NCBI GenBank assembly: GCA_040752025.1
Contig: JBFMFR010000036.1
Coordinates: 10,823-74,822 of the forward strand
Source of the DNA: JBFMFR01 sp040752025
GTDB taxonomy: Bacteria; Chloroflexota; Anaerolineae; Anaerolineales; UBA4823
Length of the DNA stretch: 64,000 bases
Direction: 5' to 3'
Of this stretch, positions 42,123-50,496 are shown piece by piece. Position numbers and translations under genes: made by a program. The notes under the pieces were generated by a model. That model ran no database searches. It was not told where the DNA came from and saw nothing but the letters and a program-made list of their open reading frames with translations. Within the stretch, counting starts at the first letter, position 1; each line of letters opens with the position of its first letter.

Positions 42123-43322
42123 TCAACCAACAAATTGGATCACACCCCACTGGCCGTTGTACAGCCAGTGGGGATCTTTTTTATCCAGGGCTTCGGACAA
42201 GCCCTCTGGCAGGCCGGCGATCATATTGGCCTTGAGCACGCGCAGCGCCAGGATCGCGGCCGGGCGATAGACCAGAATATTTTCCAAAGGAGTGGTGTAA
42301 GGCCAGTGGCGGTCGCCCAGCCAGCGCCGGTAATTGGCATCGCCCTTGCTGAAGATCAGGTCTGCCAGCGCTAATTCCTGCTGCAGCCAGGTTGGCATCT
42401 CCCAGGCGCTCAATGGCGAAGTCCAAAAAAAAGCGTCTTTCAAAACCAGCCTGCCCGATACCAGGTGCTCTCCCAGGCGCTGTGCCAATCCCAGCAGGTG
42501 CGCATCCGACGCGCCCTGCAAGAAGCTGATCAGTTCCAGAATATCCAGGATCGTCGCATCCGAAACGTAAGTGGGATGTTTTTTGGCGTGCAGGCGCACG
42601 GATCGAGCCAGCCGGGTCGTGAGCAAGAAGTCTGCCAGGCCCAGGTCAAAGGCCAGCTCTTGACCGCCGTTGTCCAGAACAAAATCGATGCGTGCTGGCT
42701 GCCTTCCGGTGAGAAAACGACTGGCCTGGAGCGCCTGATCCATCAGCAGATGTTCGTTGTGCTGAGAGTGATCTGTGGTTGACACGGTTCCGGCCGGCCA
42801 CATACTGCGATCGGCCTGGTTGCCCCAAATGACTCGGCGCAGCAGGCTTGCCAGGCGATTTTCTACTGGCTCGCCTGCCTCGGTTGGGTAAGTCGGGTCG
42901 AATTCAGCGCACATCAGGCGCAAGCTGTCGAAAACGAAGTCCAGTTCCTGGCGCTTCTGGGCGCGGTAGGGGTCGACGCCATACCCGGCGCCTGGCTGGT
43001 AGTACCCCGTGGCTTCCAGGATGCGCCGGAAGAAATAAGTCTCCACCGCAAACCAGGGCGCTTCCAGCCAGGTCTGGCCCACATAAGGAGCAAAATCATT
43101 TTCCCACATTGCTGCATCCGGGGCCATCGGGTCATCCAGCGGGCGCAGCACGCCCTCTGGCATTTCATTGATCAGCGCTTGTAGGTGCGCCTGGGCTTCT
43201 TCGTGCCAGTCGGCGCTTTCCAGCACGCTGCGAGCGATGGATGGCAGGCGCGTCGAGATGGTGCGCTGTGGGAACGAGTCGGGGTCAGCGCCGCGCAGGG
43301 GAGGGGGTAAAGGCATCATCAT
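42123..43322 (-). CDS. DUF89/ARMT1-like metal-dependent phosphatase
   Basis: The 399-residue protein has the DUF89 signature pieces in order: an N-terminal helical domain with DFAPYVGQTWLEAPWFAVETYFFRR, the RVIWGNQADRSMW block, the metal-site motif IDFVLDNGGQELAFDLGLADFLL, and HAKKHPTYVSDATILDIL. Relatives dephosphorylate damaged sugar-phosphate metabolites or act as damage-control phosphatases with Mn or Ni. The last codons overlap a terminator hairpin that serves the convergent gene. It follows the TPR/zinc protein gene by 16 bases. Confidence 0.82.
   Translation of the reverse strand: MMMPLPPPLRGADPDSFPQRTISTRLPSIARSVLESADWHEEAQAHLQALINEMPEGVLRPLDDPMAPDAAMWENDFAPYVGQTWLEAPWFAVETYFFRRILEATGYYQPGAGYGVDPYRAQKRQELDFVFDSLRLMCAEFDPTYPTEAGEPVENRLASLLRRVIWGNQADRSMWPAGTVSTTDHSQHNEHLLMDQALQASRFLTGRQPARIDFVLDNGGQELAFDLGLADFLLTTRLARSVRLHAKKHPTYVSDATILDILELISFLQGASDAHLLGLAQRLGEHLVSGRLVLKDAFFWTSPLSAWEMPTWLQQELALADLIFSKGDANYRRWLGDRHWPYTTPLENILVYRPAAILALRVLKANMIAGLPEGLSEALDKKDPHWLYNGQWGVIQFVG
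42144..42182 (+). terminator. plus-strand intrinsic terminator inside the 3' end of the DUF89 gene
   Basis: CCCCACTGGC and GCCAGTGGGG pair across CGTTGTACA and are followed by ATCTTTTTTAT on the plus strand. It would stop transcription of the aldo/keto reductase remnant while encoding the C-terminal YNGQWGV residues of the opposite gene. Confidence 0.75.
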
Positions 43323-43338
43323 GACAGGTTATCCAATT

Positions 43339-45483
43339 TCAGCGCCAGCGATGGCGTTTTTTCTTGGCAGAAAAAGGCGGCTTTTCATCTCCTTTTTCTT
43401 TGTGCGGTGGGGTGGGGCGCAACACCGGTAGAGGCTTGCCCTGGGCATTATAAATCGGAACTTCCCAGGAACTTAATTTGCCGCGGCGCAGAGCATACAG
43501 TCCCTGCACTGCAACTTTGCATTCATCAGAGACATGGCGCGAAAAAGGCCCTCGCCCGGCGGCCGATTCCAGGGCAACGATTTTCTCATACATCTGGCGA
43601 GCCGCGTCCTTGTTCCCTAGGTCATGCTCGCCCAGGGCGCAAGTCACGAGCACATGCAGGTCGCTCGGCGCTAATTCGTAGGCGAAATGATATTCATCGA
43701 GAGCCTGCTCGTAACGGAAGAGCAGCCGCAGGATATTGCCCAAACCAATGTGCAGGCGCGCGTCGCCGGGCTTGAGAGCAATCCGCCGCCGGTATTCTTC
43801 GATGCCTTTGAAAGGATGCATACGCTCACCCAGGGCAGCCGCCTCGAAGAAAAAGACGCGTGGATGGGGTTTAAAATCCTCCACCTGTACGCCTGGGGAA
43901 ACCATACTCTCGATGAGTTTGTCGCGGTGGCGTTCATCGGTCAAGCGGATAAAAGCGTGATGAGTCAGGTCATAGCGATCGATGGCGCCACATTTGCACA
44001 CAATCTCGTGGTCCATGATGTAAGCCGGATAGACAAATTCCTGGCCCTCTCTTTGAGCTTCCAAAGTAACTGTATCTACCAGTACGTAATGCACAAAATG
44101 ATGACGCTGCCGGCCGCATGCCACGCATTTTAACAACAAATCCAAGCCATCGCGACGCGGCCGGGCAGAAGGGGTAGGCCCAAGTTCCCACTCTTTGTAA
44201 ACATAATCCATACCAATAACCATTGGATCGACGCGGTCTTCTTCGAAAGCGGCTTTGACTTCCGGGATCAGTTCGCGGGCATCCAGATCGAGCGCCATAG
44301 AAATGACAAAACCGAGCATCTCTTCTTCGCTGGCTTCGTACGCTTGCGGGCGAGTGAGCAAAGTGCGCGCCAAAGCAATCACTTCGTCTCGGAATTCGGG
44401 GAATTTTTCTGCACGCTTTACCAGGGACTCGAAGGCCGCCAATCGCACGCCAAAGGCATAGCGCGGTTCGCTGGCGTAGTTCTCCAACTCCGCATGCGTG
44501 AATCCACCCGTTTTGCCCAATAGATCTGTCTTCCCAATGATGCGCCAGTTCCCATCGGCGCGCTCCAACCAGGAGGAAATCTCGGTAAACTCGTCGATCA
44601 TTGTCGAACGTAGTTCACGCAGCAGAGCAATCGCTTGGGCCGGCGCAGGCGTGTCTTGCAGGTCTGGATCAAAGGCCAGGTGGATCAGTTCAGAGGCGAT
44701 AAGCTTACCTTCAGCCAGGATGCGTGTGCGTAAATCCTGGTCAAGCTGAGAACCTGCCGCAAGCAGTTCGGTTACAGGCGGCAAATAGGGAACTGTCAAA
44801 CGATCATCTGGCGAGGTTGGCGCAGGCGCGGCGAGTTGGGCTTGAAACGCTGCCAGGAGCGCCGGGTCGACCTGTCCAAGCCTCGAAGGTGGGTCGTTCC
44901 TCTGAAAAAAGTCCTGGGCCTCTTCATAAAGCTGCTGAAGCTGGTCTTGCAAACTCTCGAAATCAGGGTGCTTTACCAGGGATAAGCCGCACTTTAGCGC
45001 TGGCAGGGCTAATTCAGCCAACCCGAAGTCCGGCAAGACCAATCCCAAAGTGTTGTAAGCCCATAGATCACCGGGATCCATCCGCAGCGAACGCAAATAA
45101 AGCGCCAGGCCTGTATTCAAATCGCCAAGCCCCAGGTAGACCTCAGCGATTTCTCGGTAATCGTAAAATCGTTGCTCGTCTCCTGGATCGTGCTGCTCAC
45201 CCCACACCAGCCTGGCATAAGCCCAACCCAGAGCTTTGGCGGGCTCATCAGCCTTGTAGTTTTCGATCACATCCTGGTATATCTGGCTATAGTCGATTTC
45301 TTCACTATGGTCTGGGGAGCGCAAGATCAGTTCCAGGATTGCCGTTGCCCGCTCAGGTTCATCTTTGAGTTCTGTAAAGGCTGCCAAAAGCTCACTATCA
45401 TCATACAACCCTTGCGGAAATGCCAGGATTTCCTGAGGAGTAAGTTTCCTGAATTCATCGATGGCGTTTTTCTTGGTCATCAA
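43339..45483 (-). CDS. tetratricopeptide-repeat protein with a zinc-ribbon-like cysteine cluster
   Basis: The 714-residue soluble protein has TPR-like helices at about residues 90-185 (YLGLGDLNTGLALYLRSLRMDPGDLWAYNTLGL) and again near 585-650 (LGNILRLLFRYEQALDEYHFAYELAPSDLHVL). Between them is an HEAT/ARM-like helical stretch and a cysteine cluster: LLLKCVACGRQRHHF and IVCKCGAIDRYDLTHH, a probable zinc site. The end is basic (KKKRHRW). No catalytic motif is seen. It follows the AcnX small subunit gene by 43 bases and precedes the DUF89 gene by 16, so it probably belongs to that transcript. Role unknown; a scaffold is likely. Confidence 0.75.
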   Translation of the reverse strand: MMTKKNAIDEFRKLTPQEILAFPQGLYDDSELLAAFTELKDEPERATAILELILRSPDHSEEIDYSQIYQDVIENYKADEPAKALGWAYARLVWGEQHDPGDEQRFYDYREIAEVYLGLGDLNTGLALYLRSLRMDPGDLWAYNTLGLVLPDFGLAELALPALKCGLSLVKHPDFESLQDQLQQLYEEAQDFFQRNDPPSRLGQVDPALLAAFQAQLAAPAPTSPDDRLTVPYLPPVTELLAAGSQLDQDLRTRILAEGKLIASELIHLAFDPDLQDTPAPAQAIALLRELRSTMIDEFTEISSWLERADGNWRIIGKTDLLGKTGGFTHAELENYASEPRYAFGVRLAAFESLVKRAEKFPEFRDEVIALARTLLTRPQAYEASEEEMLGFVISMALDLDARELIPEVKAAFEEDRVDPMVIGMDYVYKEWELGPTPSARPRRDGLDLLLKCVACGRQRHHFVHYVLVDTVTLEAQREGQEFVYPAYIMDHEIVCKCGAIDRYDLTHHAFIRLTDERHRDKLIESMVSPGVQVEDFKPHPRVFFFEAAALGERMHPFKGIEEYRRRIALKPGDARLHIGLGNILRLLFRYEQALDEYHFAYELAPSDLHVLVTCALGEHDLGNKDAARQMYEKIVALESAAGRGPFSRHVSDECKVAVQGLYALRRGKLSSWEVPIYNAQGKPLPVLRPTPPHKEKGDEKPPFSAKKKRHRWR

Positions 45484-45526
45484 ATAACTCCGCTAACTTC
45501 TTGATGTGTTTATCCGCGCCAGCATT

Positions 45527-45922
45527 CTAGGCATCTATAATTTCCACAACGCCCGCCTCTGCATCGACGATCACACTCTGCCCCGTACGTAAGTGCTCAA
45601 TCGCCAGTTGATCGATGCATGCAATCTCTGAGATGATACAACCAACGGCTGTAATCGTCTCACATTCTGCGTTCAAGATCGCCGTAGGGGCTTGGCCGTT
45701 GTGCTTCAGCCGGTAAAGCGTGTACGAACCGACCGTTGAGCCTTTGCCGCTCGGGAAGACCAGGATTTGGCCGGCAATCGATTGCCCTTCCAACTCGTGG
45801 CCGCGCTCTACAACCACGCCGGTGTCGGGATCGACGCCCCCGAAGAAGGAAATCCCCATCGAGGTGACCAGTGCTGTGCCTCGCGCCTGGCCCGGGTAGA
45901 TCTTGCGCCCTTGCAGCTTCAT
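45527..45922 (-). CDS. aconitase X swivel-domain (small) subunit, DUF126 type
   Basis: The 131-residue protein is an AcnX swivel domain: GQARGTALVTSMGISFFGGVDPDTGVV, FPSGKGSTVGSYTLYRLK and the GVVEI end are the family blocks. In AcnX enzymes the small subunit closes over the active site of the large one. The start overlaps the large-subunit stop by 4 bases (ATGA), which supports a 1:1 complex. In archaea the two-subunit form is phosphomevalonate dehydratase; in bacteria related enzymes dehydrate cis-3-hydroxyproline. The UbiD neighbour favours the first reading. Confidence 0.9.
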   Translation of the reverse strand: MKLQGRKIYPGQARGTALVTSMGISFFGGVDPDTGVVVERGHELEGQSIAGQILVFPSGKGSTVGSYTLYRLKHNGQAPTAILNAECETITAVGCIISEIACIDQLAIEHLRTGQSVIVDAEAGVVEIIDA

Positions 45923-47133
45923 TTCAGCGCCTCCAGCACCACCTCATCGAAAGGCTTGAAGATCGTCTTGAATTTATTCTTGGCGTAAGCGTAGTAGCAC
46001 GCCTTGGCGCTGTCCGTCGCCAGGGCCGTGAATCGCCCCTGGATGGGCGCCACTACGCAGCAGGTGTCGGTGGCAAAGCGGGCTCCGCTGGCCTCGATCA
46101 CCTGGGTGTAGCCCATGCGGTCAGCCATGTGCTTGGTCGGCCGGGCCGTGGTGATCCAGAACTCTTTGGTCACGCGCTTGCCTCCCAACAACTGGGCCAC
46201 CCGGGCGATTTCGCGAATGCTCAGGTGCGGGCAGCCCAGGCTGACGAAATCCACTTCCCCCTCGCTCGCGTCGTTCAACGCCTGTATGGCCTCCTGCAAT
46301 TCGGCGGCTGTGATCGTCAATTCCTCGACAGGCGTCGAGAACTGTGCCGCTTCGGGGGTGATGCCTGGCATGTGGAAGAGCGCCGCGCCGCCATAGGTCG
46401 CCAGGCTGGCGCAGAAAGCTTTCAGGTTCTCCAGTGAGGCGCTTGCCACGTCCAGGATGTACGGCGTCCGTTTCTTTCCGCTGGCTTCCAGTTTCTCCCC
46501 AATCGCTTTGCCCAGCGCCCCGAAAGCCAGGGAGTCATTCGGATCGCCTGCTTGCAGGCGCGCCGAAACTCGTACAGTCACATCTGGCTGGCGCTTTTCA
46601 TCCAGGTGGTAGCCATAGGCTGGCGTGCGCCCGGTCAGGGCCGCCGCCAGGGCGCTGGGGCCGCCTTCGCGATTGCTGCGCGCTCCGATTACTGAATTGG
46701 CAAAACACACCGCGCTGCTCTCGGCCCAGGCGATGTGCTCGCCAAAGCGCGGCAGGTTGCCCGCCAGGTAAGGCGTGCAGGTGCAGGTCGTGATCACGCC
46801 CATGCGCTCGAAAGCTTGCAGGACGCGCTCCTGGTTTGCGGCAAATTCTGCCTCGATCCCCAGCGCCTGCCAGTTTTCCACATCCATCCCGGCCGGGTTG
46901 AGCGTGGTCAGGGCGCGCACACGCTCTCCGTCCCGGGCCATTTCATCCAGGAATTGCAGCCCGGCCTCGCCCAGGTTATCGTAGCTCACTCCGGCGATTT
47001 GCACCGATGCCACCGGCAGCATGCACTCAGCGCCGTAAATCGTGCCCAGCGCCACCAGGATTTCCATCGCTTTGCGTCTGGACCGGCCCTGTTCGCCAGC
47101 CAGCATGGCTTGTTCTTCGTCCGTCAACTGCAC
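45919..47133 (-). CDS. aconitase X catalytic (large) subunit, DUF521 type
   Basis: The 404-residue protein has the AcnX iron-sulfur ligands: Cys117 in TTCTCTPYLAG, a Cys in SLGCPHLSIREI and the TCCVVAP motif near residue 357, with FANSVIGARSNREGGPSALAAALTGRTP as the substrate-loop block. It would form a dehydratase with the small subunit. The archaeal role is mevalonate 5-phosphate to trans-anhydromevalonate 5-phosphate. It lies 67 bases downstream of the UbiD gene. The exact substrate in this organism is inference from the pair. Confidence 0.9.
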   Translation of the reverse strand: MQLTDEEQAMLAGEQGRSRRKAMEILVALGTIYGAECMLPVASVQIAGVSYDNLGEAGLQFLDEMARDGERVRALTTLNPAGMDVENWQALGIEAEFAANQERVLQAFERMGVITTCTCTPYLAGNLPRFGEHIAWAESSAVCFANSVIGARSNREGGPSALAAALTGRTPAYGYHLDEKRQPDVTVRVSARLQAGDPNDSLAFGALGKAIGEKLEASGKKRTPYILDVASASLENLKAFCASLATYGGAALFHMPGITPEAAQFSTPVEELTITAAELQEAIQALNDASEGEVDFVSLGCPHLSIREIARVAQLLGGKRVTKEFWITTARPTKHMADRMGYTQVIEASGARFATDTCCVVAPIQGRFTALATDSAKACYYAYAKNKFKTIFKPFDEVVLEALK

Positions 47134-47200
47134 AATATCTCTCCTAAGAGCGCTTCATCTGGCTTCGCAGCGCCCCGGCGCGCCATCATACCACATCCCA

Positions 47201-48526
47201 TCATGTTGTGCGCCGAGAGGCTTTGGAGTCGACAAAGCGCTCCAGCGCTATCTGCGGGAAAATGGCTTTATCAAATGTTTTTCCTTTGGCGTCCAGCGGC
47301 CTGGTCAGGTCGAAGCCGATCTTAGTAGTCAGGTGCGTGCCCGGCTCGGCGCTGGGGTCCAGGCTGGAGCCTTGCTCCCGCTCTTTGATTACCAGCCCGC
47401 GGTCACCCTGGAAGCGGGTCGCCATGGCCCATTCCACTGCCAGCGGGTCGTAGATGTCGATATCTGCATCCACCACAAAGACGTGCTTGCACGAACGGTG
47501 CCCGGCGAAGGCTGCCTGGATGGCTTTGATGCCATCCTCCTCCGCCTGCTTGTCGATCTGCACGATGGCGTGCAGCCAGGAGCAGCCCCCCGGGCTGATA
47601 TTGACATCCAGGCAGCGTACTACTTCGTTCACTTTGCGGAAGATGGTTGGCTCGCGCGGCATGCCCATTAATAATTTATGTTCTAACGCTCCGGGCAGCA
47701 AAGCCTGCCAGATCGCCTCCCGGCGGTGTGTGATCGTTTTGACCACCAGGACTGGCTCTTCACGCACCATATCGTACGTCTCCGTCAGATCGACGAACGG
47801 CCCTTCGGCGTGACGGCGTTCGAGATAAACCGTGCCTTCCAGCACGAACTCTGCTTCCGCTGGCACCCACACGTCCACCGTTTTGGCGTGCACCACCGGC
47901 AGCGGCTCCAGGGCATTGGCGATCTCCAGTTCATTGACTCCCATTTCCACCGAAGTCGCCGCGGCCGCCAGCACGTTGGGCGGTGTACCCACGCAAATCG
48001 CCACGTCCACCTGTTTCAATTCTTGCAGGAAGGCATCGAAGTGGCGCGAGCGCACCACGCGCACGGCCATTTCGTTTTTCGAAAGCTGCATGCAGCGGTG
48101 AAAGTCCACGTTTTGCCCAAGCCGCGGGTGCCGGGCGATCACTACACCCGCGCTGATGTAGTTGCCGCCATCTCGCTCGCAGTGGCGCAGGATCGGCAGT
48201 GCATCCAGGTCGGGGTTGCTGACCACCACCTCCTGGCACGCGGCCTCATCGACCGCCGGGCAAGGCGAGCGCTGTTCGATAGCCCGGGCCAGCATCGGGA
48301 TGATCTCTGCTACCGGGATGCCGAAGTAATCGGCAAAAGCTGCTTTCGTGCAGAACAGGTTTCCCATTACTCGAAAGGGCGCTTCGCGTACAGAATCGAA
48401 CAGCACCGGAGTTGGTTCCAGTTTCTTCAGCGCTGCCGCGATTTCGTAGGTTTTCGAGATCGGCGCTTTGATCTGCACGAGCGCCTGGCGTGTTTCCAAT
48501 TTCTGAAGGTAATTTCGCAGGTTCAT
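47201..48526 (-). CDS. UbiD-family (prenylated-FMN) decarboxylase
   Basis: The 441-residue product has the UbiD fold with the blocks NYISAGVVIARHPRLGQNVDFHRCMQL, FLQELKQVDVAICVGTPPNVLAAAATSVEMGVNELEIANAL (with the Glu of the E-R-E triad) and GGCSWLHAIVQIDKQAEEDG. UbiD enzymes decarboxylate unsaturated acids with prenyl-FMN, made by a UbiX not present in this window. Next to AcnX it fits anhydromevalonate phosphate decarboxylase, which yields isopentenyl phosphate. The ATG at 48526 follows AGAGG; a TTG at 48550 is less likely. It is divergent from the EamA gene. Confidence 0.88.
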   Translation of the reverse strand: MNLRNYLQKLETRQALVQIKAPISKTYEIAAALKKLEPTPVLFDSVREAPFRVMGNLFCTKAAFADYFGIPVAEIIPMLARAIEQRSPCPAVDEAACQEVVVSNPDLDALPILRHCERDGGNYISAGVVIARHPRLGQNVDFHRCMQLSKNEMAVRVVRSRHFDAFLQELKQVDVAICVGTPPNVLAAAATSVEMGVNELEIANALEPLPVVHAKTVDVWVPAEAEFVLEGTVYLERRHAEGPFVDLTETYDMVREEPVLVVKTITHRREAIWQALLPGALEHKLLMGMPREPTIFRKVNEVVRCLDVNISPGGCSWLHAIVQIDKQAEEDGIKAIQAAFAGHRSCKHVFVVDADIDIYDPLAVEWAMATRFQGDRGLVIKEREQGSSLDPSAEPGTHLTTKIGFDLTRPLDAKGKTFDKAIFPQIALERFVDSKASRRTT

Positions 48527-48619
48527 GGCTTTTGGCCTCTTGAGAAGCAATTACACTACCTGATACAATTAGGCGAAGTATACCCGAGAACCTGGCCCCT
48601 TTACCGAAATCAGAACACG

Positions 48620-49489
48620 ATGCGCAGCCTTTCCCAACAAAGCAATCCCACCGGCGTTTGGATGGTTTTGGCCGGCGCGACCCTGTGGGGCACAACCGGA
48701 ACCGCTCAGGCCTTTGCCCCATCGGGCACCTCCCCCGCAGCGGTTGGCGCTGTCCGTTTGGCTATCGGCGGGTTGGCTCTGCTGGCGTTCGCCCTGGCGC
48801 GCCGCTCCTTTACCTCGGGTAAGCCTTGGCCTCGCCTGGCGACAGGCCTGGCGGCTGGCTGCATGGCCGGCTACCAACTCTGCTTTTTTGCTGCAGTGTC
48901 GCAAACCGGCGTCGCTCTCGGTACAATCGTTGCCATTGGCAGTGCGCCAGTACTGGCCGGAGCGTTGGGTCGTTTGGCTTTCGGCGAAATGCTCGACCGG
49001 AAGTGGTTTCTGGCCACTTCCCTCGCCATTCTTGGATGCACTACCCTGCTCGCAACGGGGGGAAAGATTCAACTAGATATTCGCGGGATACTTCTCGCGC
49101 TCGCGGCTGGTGCCTGCTATGCCACCTATGCAGTCGCCAGTAAACAACTGCTTCAAGATCACACTCCAGATGCAGTCATCGCTGTTGTCTTCTGCCTCGC
49201 GGCCGCTCTGCTTTCCCCTGTGCTGCTAACTGCTGATCTTAAATGGCTGGCCCAGGTGCGCGGCCTGGTGGTTGCTTTGCACCTGGGTCTGATTGCCACG
49301 GCGGCTGCTTACATTTTGTTCACGCGCGGCTTGAAATACATCCCTGTTGCCAACGCGGTGACCCTCTCCCTTGCCGAACCGCTTACTGCTGCCCTTCTGG
49401 GGATCCTTCTCCTGGGCGAGCGCCTCACCATTCCCGCCTGGCTGGGAGCCGGCCTGTTGCTGGCCGGGCTGGCGTTGTTGTCTCTGTGA
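48620..49489 (+). CDS. EamA/DMT-family transporter
   Basis: The 289-residue protein has ten hydrophobic segments in two EamA halves: SNPTGVWMVLAGATLWGTTGT opens the first, DIRGILLALAAGACYATYAV the second, and VTLSLAEPLTAALLGILLLGERL is the typical second-half end. Members export amino acids or other metabolites. Substrate is unknown. The ATG at 48620 is chosen by length and the conserved first helix; the frame is open much further upstream only as antisense to the UbiD gene. Confidence 0.85.
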   Translation: MRSLSQQSNPTGVWMVLAGATLWGTTGTAQAFAPSGTSPAAVGAVRLAIGGLALLAFALARRSFTSGKPWPRLATGLAAGCMAGYQLCFFAAVSQTGVALGTIVAIGSAPVLAGALGRLAFGEMLDRKWFLATSLAILGCTTLLATGGKIQLDIRGILLALAAGACYATYAVASKQLLQDHTPDAVIAVVFCLAAALLSPVLLTADLKWLAQVRGLVVALHLGLIATAAAYILFTRGLKYIPVANAVTLSLAEPLTAALLGILLLGERLTIPAWLGAGLLLAGLALLSL

Positions 49490-49507
49490 GGTGTATAAGC
49501 GCTTATC

Positions 49508-49975
49508 TCATACCCACGCGGCAGCCAGTTGGACGCGGGTGGCGTACAGGCGCTCGATGGCCGATTTGGCTACCTGGTTAGTGAAGATATACGCCAGCTT
49601 GCCATCTTTCTCGAACAAAGCTTTTATCGCTGCGGCGTCGATCGTGATCACCCGGCTGGAGCTGGATACAAGTGCAGTAGAGGTTAGCACGTGCGGCTCG
49701 ATCAGCGAGGAGATCCCGAAAGGCTCGCCTGGGTTGATCTCGCCGACCGGGATGCCTTTATCCAGTGTGGAGCGTTTCATCCCGGCAACCGTGTAATACA
49801 AATCAACGCTGCCTTCCAACAAAAAGTACAAAGTTTCCGCCGGCCCGCCCTCGTCGAAGATCGCAGTTTCTGTTTCGAAGTTCTTCTCTTCAGCGATCAT
49901 GGCAATTTCGGCAAGCTGGCTATCGGTTAGCTGCCCAAAGAAAGGGTAATGGCGTAAGAGTTCGGGAGATACCAT
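49508..49975 (-). CDS. stand-alone cyclic-nucleotide-binding-domain protein (second of a tandem pair)
   Basis: The 155-residue protein is a single cNMP-binding domain (about residues 10-125): YPFFGQLTDSQLAEIAMIAEEKNFETETAIFDEGGPAETLYFLLEGSVDL and the phosphate-binding-cassette region NPGEPFGISSLIEP. No winged helix follows, so it is not a Crp-type regulator by itself. It is a close paralog of the gene 24 bases upstream. ACAGGAG precedes the ATG at 49975. It is the last gene of the hydrogenase operon and converges with the EamA gene. Confidence 0.87.
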   Translation of the reverse strand: MVSPELLRHYPFFGQLTDSQLAEIAMIAEEKNFETETAIFDEGGPAETLYFLLEGSVDLYYTVAGMKRSTLDKGIPVGEINPGEPFGISSLIEPHVLTSTALVSSSSRVITIDAAAIKALFEKDGKLAYIFTNQVAKSAIERLYATRVQLAAAWV

Positions 49976-49999
49976 GATTACACTCCTGTAGTACCGCAA

Positions 50000-50482
50000 T
50001 CAAGCAGTTTGCACTGGCTTCCAGGCGGCTGCCAGTTGTAGCCGGGTGGCATTCAGGCGGTCCATAGCTGCTTTTGCCACCTGGTGGGTCAACGCGTAAG
50101 CCAGTTTCTCATCTTTCTCGCACATCTCGAGCATTGGGGCAGCATCGATCTTGATCACCCGGCTGGGCTCAGTCGCCCGGGCCGAAGAGGTCAATACGTG
50201 CGGCTCGATGAAAGCGGAGATGCCGAATGACTCGCCTGGGTAGATCACCCGGAACTTCAACTCCTTGCGCAGCTCTGGGTGGTATTCAACCTCCATGGTG
50301 AAGTACAACTCGATACTCCCCTGCAGCAGGATGTAAAAAGTCTCCGCTGTTTCCTTCTCTCGAAAGAGAAGTGCTCCTCGGTCATACGTTTCTTCTTTGG
50401 CGATCTTGGCGATTTTATTCAATTGAGTCGGCTTGAGAAAGCCAAAGAAAGGATACCGGCTTAACAATTCAGGGGTGACCAT
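50000..50482 (-). CDS. stand-alone cyclic-nucleotide-binding-domain protein (first of a tandem pair)
   Basis: The 160-residue protein starts MVTPELLSRYPFFGFLKPTQLNKIAKIAKEET and has YPGESFGISAFIEPHVLTSSARA as phosphate-binding cassette; the Arg that contacts the cyclic phosphate in Crp is not obvious, so the ligand may differ. It aligns along its length with the downstream paralog, including the unusual MDRLNATRLQLAAAW tail. It lies 14 bases after the hydrogenase large-subunit stop. Confidence 0.87.
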   Translation of the reverse strand: MVTPELLSRYPFFGFLKPTQLNKIAKIAKEETYDRGALLFREKETAETFYILLQGSIELYFTMEVEYHPELRKELKFRVIYPGESFGISAFIEPHVLTSSARATEPSRVIKIDAAPMLEMCEKDEKLAYALTHQVAKAAMDRLNATRLQLAAAWKPVQTA

Positions 50483-50496
50483 TTTTCCTCCTTATC

